Source: Nocardioides perillae (GTDB lineage Bacteria; Actinomycetota; Actinomycetes; Propionibacteriales; Nocardioidaceae). Taken from it: 64,000 nt of DNA. A program made the translations under genes and the position numbers. The DNA lies in NCBI RefSeq assembly GCF_013409425.1, contig NZ_JACCAC010000001.1, forward strand, positions 3,286,001 through 3,350,000, read 5' to 3'. Below the pieces are notes generated by a model that saw only the letters and a program-made list of their open reading frames with translations, did not search any database and had not been told where the DNA came from. Positions 59,994 to 64,000 of this stretch are shown here, piece after piece (position 1 is the stretch's first letter; the number at the start of each line of letters is the position of its first letter).

Positions 59994-61006
59994 GCGGGCT
60001 CCTCGGACGGGCCTGCGGGCGGGCGCGCGCGGGCGCGCTCGTCGAAGCTCACCGTGACGGTCTCGAAGCCCTTGTGCCGCTGCGCGCGGGCGTAGAGCGC
60101 GTAGGCGCGTCGGTCGGCGTCGGTGAGCTCGACGGCGTCGGTGAACGGCGTCAGCAGCGCCCGCGGCCACAGCCGTCGCGCCAGGACGACGTTGACCTCC
60201 ATGCCGAGCACCGCCATGGCCGCGGCGAGGTAGATGATGCCGATCAGCCCGAGGACGAGCGCGAAGGTGCCGTTCACGTCGGTGGTCGCCGCGATGACCC
60301 GGGTGGCGTAGAGCGCGCCGAGGTACTGCAGGGCCTGCCACAGGACCGCGACGGTGAGCGCCCCCGGCACCGCGGCCACCCACGGGTGCTGGCGGGCGGC
60401 GGCGAAGCGGAAGAACACGGTGAGCATCGCCGCGAGCGCGAGCAGCGCGCCGAGCTGCACCAGCAGCCGCGCGGTGCCGTCCAGGCGGTCGTCGAGCAGG
60501 TCGGTCGCGGCGCTCAGCGCGGAGAAGACGGTGAGCGAGAGCACCGCGACGCCCGCGGTGATGAGCAGCAGCAGGCTCTTCAGCCGCAGCAGCACCGGGT
60601 TGGGGCGGCTGTTGCGCGGCACCGACCAGGCGACGTTCATGGCGTTCTGCAGCGACTGCCCGAGGCCGAGGGAGCCGTAGAGCGCGGCCAGCCCGCCCAC
60701 GACGATGGCCGCGGTCGAGCCCTGCAGCCCGTCGGGGCGGCCGAGCTGGTCGCCGACGATCGGGAACTGGCTCAGCGCCGAGTCGAGCACCCGCTCCTCG
60801 AGGCGGGGGTCGCCCTGCAGCACGAAGCCGAGGATCGAGCTGGAGAGCAGCAGCAGCGGGAAGATCGCGATGAAGGCGTAGTAGGTCAGCGCCGCGGCGA
60901 GGTAGTTGCCCTGGTCGTCGAAGTACTTGTAGACGACCGCGAGCGGCACCCCCACCAGCGGCACGCGCTGCTGGAAGCGGTCGAGGCGCTGGTCGAGCCG
61001 CGCCAC
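59975..61006 (-). CDS. YihY/BrkB family membrane protein
   Basis: 343 residues from a GTG at 61,006. Six membrane segments with the family motifs NYLAAALTYYAFIAIFPLLL near residue 35, YGSLGLGQSLQNAMNVAW near 110 and a late helix ALVLGLIGIIYLAAAMAVLG. Historically annotated as ribonuclease BN, which is unsupported. Charged C-terminal tail (PPAGPSEEPAQEP). Function unknown; adjacent TauE permease is on the same strand. Confidence 0.88.
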   Translation of the reverse strand: MARLDQRLDRFQQRVPLVGVPLAVVYKYFDDQGNYLAAALTYYAFIAIFPLLLLSSSILGFVLQGDPRLEERVLDSALSQFPIVGDQLGRPDGLQGSTAAIVVGGLAALYGSLGLGQSLQNAMNVAWSVPRNSRPNPVLLRLKSLLLLITAGVAVLSLTVFSALSAATDLLDDRLDGTARLLVQLGALLALAAMLTVFFRFAAARQHPWVAAVPGALTVAVLWQALQYLGALYATRVIAATTDVNGTFALVLGLIGIIYLAAAMAVLGMEVNVVLARRLWPRALLTPFTDAVELTDADRRAYALYARAQRHKGFETVTVSFDERARARPPAGPSEEPAQEPSR

Positions 61007-61007
61007 C

Positions 61008-61787
61008 TCACAGCCTCCCGAGGACGTCGGCGCCGATCTTCACGATGAAGGCACCCACGACCAGGACGAAGAAGACGCGCACGAAGCCGCCGCCGTGGTG
61101 CACCGCCAGGCGCGCCCCGGCGTACGCCCCCAGCACGTTGGCGGCCCCCATGAGCAGGCCGACGCCCCACAGCACCGCGCCCTGCGGCACGAAGACCACC
61201 AGCGCGGCGACGTTGGTGGCCCAGTTGGCCAGCCGCGCCTTCGCGGAGGCCTCCAGGAAGGCGTAGCCCAGGAGCCCGACGAGGGTGAAGACGAAGAAGG
61301 AGCCGGTGCCGGGCCCGAGCGCGCCGTCGTAGAAGCCGATCAGCAGCCCCGTCGCCATGGCGACCGCGGCGTGGCGCCGGCCCGCGAAGCGCAGCCGGGT
61401 GACGGCGCCGATCGAGGGCTTGAAGAGCACGTAGGCCCCGACGAGCACCAGCACGACCAGGACGATGGGGTCGAAGGCGGAGCGCGGGATGAGCGAGGCG
61501 ACCAGCGCACCGAGGGCCGAGCCGACGAAGGCGAGGAGCATCAGCGGGCCGAAGGTGCGCGGGTCGGGACGCACCCGGTTCCAGTACGTCGCGGCGCTCA
61601 CGGTCGTGCCGCACACCGAGGCCAGCTTGTTGGTGGCGAGCAGCTGCACCGGCGAGGCTCCGGGCAGCCCGATGAGCAGGGCGGGCAGCTGGATCAGCCC
61701 GCCGCCGCCGACCACGGCGTCGACGAAGCCGGCCGCGAGGGCCGCGAGGCCGAGCAGCAGGACGACCTCGGTGGTGGGATCCCCCAC
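61008..61787 (-). CDS. TauE/SafE family sulfite/organosulfonate exporter-like permease
   Basis: 259 residues from the GTG at 61,787. Seven to eight membrane segments; family motifs LAAGFVDAVVGGGGLIQLPAL and, in the second repeat, LIGFYDGALGPGTGSFFVFTLV, then SAKARLANWATNVAALVVF. Substrate unknown (sulfite, sulfoacetate or other organic acids). Its stop is 1 nt from the yihY start, so they are probably coupled. Confidence 0.88.
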   Translation of the reverse strand: MGDPTTEVVLLLGLAALAAGFVDAVVGGGGLIQLPALLIGLPGASPVQLLATNKLASVCGTTVSAATYWNRVRPDPRTFGPLMLLAFVGSALGALVASLIPRSAFDPIVLVVLVLVGAYVLFKPSIGAVTRLRFAGRRHAAVAMATGLLIGFYDGALGPGTGSFFVFTLVGLLGYAFLEASAKARLANWATNVAALVVFVPQGAVLWGVGLLMGAANVLGAYAGARLAVHHGGGFVRVFFVLVVGAFIVKIGADVLGRL

Positions 61788-61801
61788 CTCAGGCCCCCAC
61801 G

Positions 61802-62473
61802 TCAGGCCGAGCGCTCGTCGTCGCCGGGCCCGAGGATGCGCAGGTGGTCGGGCAGGAAGCCGTGGGCGATGGCCCACCGCACGGCCTGGCTGCGGCGCAC
61901 GACGCCCATCTTCTTGTAGGCCGTGCGGATGTAGGTCTTCACGGAGTTGATGGAGAGGAAGGCCTTGTCGGCGATCTCCTGGTTGGACAGGCCCTGGGCG
62001 AGCAGCGTCACGATCTCCGACTCGCGCTCGGTCAGGCCGGCCTCGCGACCGGGCCACTCGTGCTCGCGGGGCGCCGGGTCGGCCTCCACGCCCGTCTCGG
62101 TGACCACCTCGCCGCGGGCGACCCGCTCGAGGGCCTCGACGACGACGTCGGCGGGGAGGCTCTTGGTGAGGTAGCCCTGGGCACCGCGCCGCAGCGCGTC
62201 CTGCACGAGCTCGGGCTGGGCGTTCCACGAGTAGACCACCACCGCGGCGCCCCCACGGGTGAGCCGGCTGAGCTCCATCCGGTCGCCCTGCGGCTGGCTG
62301 AAGGAGTCGTAGAGGACGACGTCGACGTCGCTCAGCACCGGCATCCTGCTGTCGAGCTCGACGACGGAGACGCGCTCGGCGAAGGGCTCCAGCATGGCCG
62401 CGAGCCCGCGCACCACGACCTCGTAGTCGTTGGAGATCGCGACCCTCAGCGGCTTCTGCACGAGCCGGAGCAT
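61802..62473 (-). CDS. NarL/FixJ (LuxR HTH) family response regulator
   Basis: 223 residues from the ATG at 62,473, or 219 from a GTG at 62,461, which has TATGCT 7 nt upstream and may be the true leaderless start. Receiver: RVAISNDYEVVVRGLAAML has Asn-Asp where most have Asp-Asp; VVLYDSFSQ (phospho-Asp), VVVYSW (Ser), YLTKSLP (Lys). HTH: GLTERESEIVTLLAQGLSNQEIADKAFLSINSVKTYIRTAYKKMGV. No kinase is nearby. Confidence 0.9.
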   Translation of the reverse strand: MLRLVQKPLRVAISNDYEVVVRGLAAMLEPFAERVSVVELDSRMPVLSDVDVVLYDSFSQPQGDRMELSRLTRGGAAVVVYSWNAQPELVQDALRRGAQGYLTKSLPADVVVEALERVARGEVVTETGVEADPAPREHEWPGREAGLTERESEIVTLLAQGLSNQEIADKAFLSINSVKTYIRTAYKKMGVVRRSQAVRWAIAHGFLPDHLRILGPGDDERSA

Positions 62474-62570
62474 AGCCGGGGCCCGGGGGGCCCGCCGCCG
62501 GCGCGGACGACGGCGGTGGCCGGGTCCGGCCAGCCACCGGAGGCGGCCAGCGCGGCGTCCGGCGGGCCGC

Positions 62571-63563
62571 TCACTCCACGAAGCCCTCCTGCCGCAACCA
62601 CTCCTCGGCCACCGCGACCGGCTCGCGGCCCTCCACGTCGATCTGCGCGTTGAGCTCGAGCAGCACCTCGTCGGTCAGCTGCGCGGCCACCGGCTCCACG
62701 AGGTCGGCGATGGCCGGGTGCTGCTCGAGCACCGGCTCGCGCACCACGAGGGAGATGTTGTAGTTCGGGAAGTAGGAGCGGTCGTCCTCCAGGACCGCGA
62801 GGTCGAGGGCCAGGATGCGGCCGTCGGTGGTGAACACCTCGCCGAAGGCGCACTCCCCCTGCGCGGTCGCGGCGTAGATCGCGCCGGTCTGGTAGACCTG
62901 GATGTTCTCCCGGGGCGTGGCCTGGCCGAGCGGCACGTCGTAGGTCCGGAGCATGCCGGGCAGGCCGTCGGGCCGGTTCTGGAACTCCGACTCGACGCAG
63001 AAGGTGCGCTCCGGCGCCGGCACCTCGGAGAGCTGCGAGAGCTTCGTGATGCCGTAGCGCTCCTGGGTCTCCTGAGTCACCGCGAAGCCGTAGGTGTTGT
63101 TCGCCGGGGTCGGCGGCAGCCACACGAGGTCGTTCTCCTCGAGGTCGGCCTCGGCCACGGCGGCGTACTGCTCCTGCTCGCCCTTCACGGGCTCGTCGCG
63201 CCCGAGGTAGGAGATCCAGGCGGTGCCGGTGTACTCCCACATCGCGTCGACCTGGCCCTGCAGGTGCGCCTGCCGGGCGGAGTTGCTGCCCGGGATGTTG
63301 GTGAGGTCGGTGACCTCGGCGCCGGCGGCCCTGAAGAGGATCAGCACGATCTTGCCGAGCAGGATGTTCTCGGAGAAGTTCTTCGACCCCACGGCGATGT
63401 CGGCGCCCTCGAGCTCGCCGGCGAGGTCGTCGAGCGGGCCGGCGAGCTCGGCCTCCGGCACGATGCCGCCGGCGGTGGCCAGCCCGCAGCCGGTGGGCAG
63501 CGCGAGCGCGAGCAGGGCGGCGAGGCCGGCGACGGCACGGGTACGACGGGTGCGCGCGCGCAT
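62571..63563 (-). CDS. Glycine betaine/choline-type (OpuC/ProX) ABC substrate-binding lipoprotein
   Basis: 330 residues, ATG at 63,563 overlapping the permease stop by 4 nt. Signal with lipobox-like end PTGC (Cys about residue 26). Type: IAVGSKNFSENILLGKIV, HLQGQVDAMWEYTGTAW, FAVTQETQERYGI and CAFGEVFTTDGRILALDLAVL, with aromatic residues (Tyr and Trp) that form the quaternary-amine pocket. Imports osmoprotectants such as betaine, carnitine or choline. Confidence 0.88.
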   Translation of the reverse strand: MRARTRRTRAVAGLAALLALALPTGCGLATAGGIVPEAELAGPLDDLAGELEGADIAVGSKNFSENILLGKIVLILFRAAGAEVTDLTNIPGSNSARQAHLQGQVDAMWEYTGTAWISYLGRDEPVKGEQEQYAAVAEADLEENDLVWLPPTPANNTYGFAVTQETQERYGITKLSQLSEVPAPERTFCVESEFQNRPDGLPGMLRTYDVPLGQATPRENIQVYQTGAIYAATAQGECAFGEVFTTDGRILALDLAVLEDDRSYFPNYNISLVVREPVLEQHPAIADLVEPVAAQLTDEVLLELNAQIDVEGREPVAVAEEWLRQEGFVE

Positions 63564-64000
63564 CACAGCCCCCGCGGGGAGAGCAGGACCTCGGCGAGCC
63601 GCCCGAGCCACTCCACGAGCAGGGCGAGGAGGGCGACGAGCACGGCGCCCGCCACGGTGAGCTCGGGGCGGAAGAGGTTGACGCCGGTGGTGATGAGGCC
63701 GCCGAGCCCGCCGGCTGCGATGAAGGTCACGAGCGTGGCGGTGCCGACCGCCAGGACCAGCGAGGTGCGGATGCCCGCCATGACCACGGGGAGCGCCAGC
63801 GGCAGCTCGACCCGGGCCAGGACGGCGAGCGGCGACATGCCCATGCCGCGCCCGGCCTCGACCAGCGTGCGGTCGACGCCCTCCAGCCCGGTGATGGTGT
63901 TGCGCAGCACCGGGAGCAGGCCGTAGAGCGCGACGGCGAGCACGCCGGTCCAGAAGCCGAAGCCCAGCCAGATCGCGAGCAGCACGACGAGCCCGATCGA
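63563..64000 (-). CDS. Osmoprotectant ABC transporter permease (C-terminal part, cut by window edge)
   Basis: 146 codons in the window, open to the right edge. Membrane segments WLGFGFWTGVLAVALYGLLP, then the ABC permease EAA loop TLVEAGRGMGMSPLAVLARVELPLALPVVMAG split over its motif, and LVLAVGTATLVTFIAAGGLG and a final helix. OpuCB/ProW-like. The C-terminus overlaps the lipoprotein start; the ATP-binding subunit is probably further right. Confidence 0.88.
   Translation of the reverse strand, partial: SIGLVVLLAIWLGFGFWTGVLAVALYGLLPVLRNTITGLEGVDRTLVEAGRGMGMSPLAVLARVELPLALPVVMAGIRTSLVLAVGTATLVTFIAAGGLGGLITTGVNLFRPELTVAGAVLVALLALLVEWLGRLAEVLLSPRGL

Noticed and set aside
1..64000. tRNA, rRNA or tmRNA genes
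   Set aside because: I saw no cloverleaf with a TTCGANTC arm or rRNA-like sequence; a scan with tRNAscan-SE or Infernal would be decisive.

Overview
The window is very GC-rich, gene-dense chromosomal DNA of a mycothiol-making actinomycete. The Mca amidase, the Z-isoprenyl diphosphate synthase, many leaderless genes (a TANNNT box 6-7 nt before the start codon), GTG starts and 4-nt GTGA overlaps all point that way. A Nocardioides-like member of the Propionibacteriales is my best guess, but that is inference. The order greA / DUF4307 / mca / small membrane protein / thioredoxin / hemolysin III / uppS / phoH resembles the Rv1080c-Rv1095 neighbourhood of Mycobacterium tuberculosis, with extra blocks inserted.

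Left chromosomal part (1-24.8 kb): a cut membrane protein, PhoH, UppS, TrhA, a membrane protein, an SGNH hydrolase, a VOC protein and a pirin divergent from a MarR regulator, a molybdate block (moeA, HTH-TOBE regulator, modABC), an AI-2E family exporter, thioredoxin, a methyltransferase, two paralogous secreted endonuclease/exonuclease/phosphatase proteins, mca and greA. A tightly overlapping operon metB - mutL-like - AI-2E exporter - ilvA follows, then msrA.

Integrated element (about 24,735-46,785, 22 kb): it sits inside the 3' end of msrA. The last 26 codons of msrA occur twice, at 24,721-24,798 and 46,772-46,849, at the two ends of the element, and a large serine integrase lies immediately inside the right end. 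The left copy restores the msrA reading frame, so the gene was not broken by insertion. Cargo: an ArsR/CmtR-like metal sensor with two cation diffusion facilitators and a frameshifted isoprenylcysteine methyltransferase-like gene; then a copper / cytochrome c maturation / envelope cluster (ccdA; blaI-M56 protease; DUF3105-DUF305-tlpA-resB-ccsA-copD/ctaG; Lnt-like-DUF3152; M23-tlpA-copC). Three dyads of the form TACTA-N7-TAGTA or close to it lie in the three promoter regions of this cluster, suggesting that the BlaI/CopY-type repressor encoded there controls all of it. The right part holds a resolvase, an XRE regulator with a 66-residue partner, a primase/Rep-like protein and the integrase. I see no phage structural or conjugation genes.

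Right chromosomal part (46.85-64 kb): a nucleoside deoxyribosyltransferase-like protein, a DUF222/HNH (13E12-type) gene surrounded and invaded by REP-like palindromes, GNAT, an ABC1-kinase / BtuF-like / NTF2-like operon, a monooxygenase, a MoxR-like ATPase with a VWA partner, DinB, an orphan OmpR-type regulator, a flavin-type barrel protein, YchJ, YihY, a TauE permease, a NarL-type regulator, and an osmoprotectant ABC transporter that runs off the right edge.
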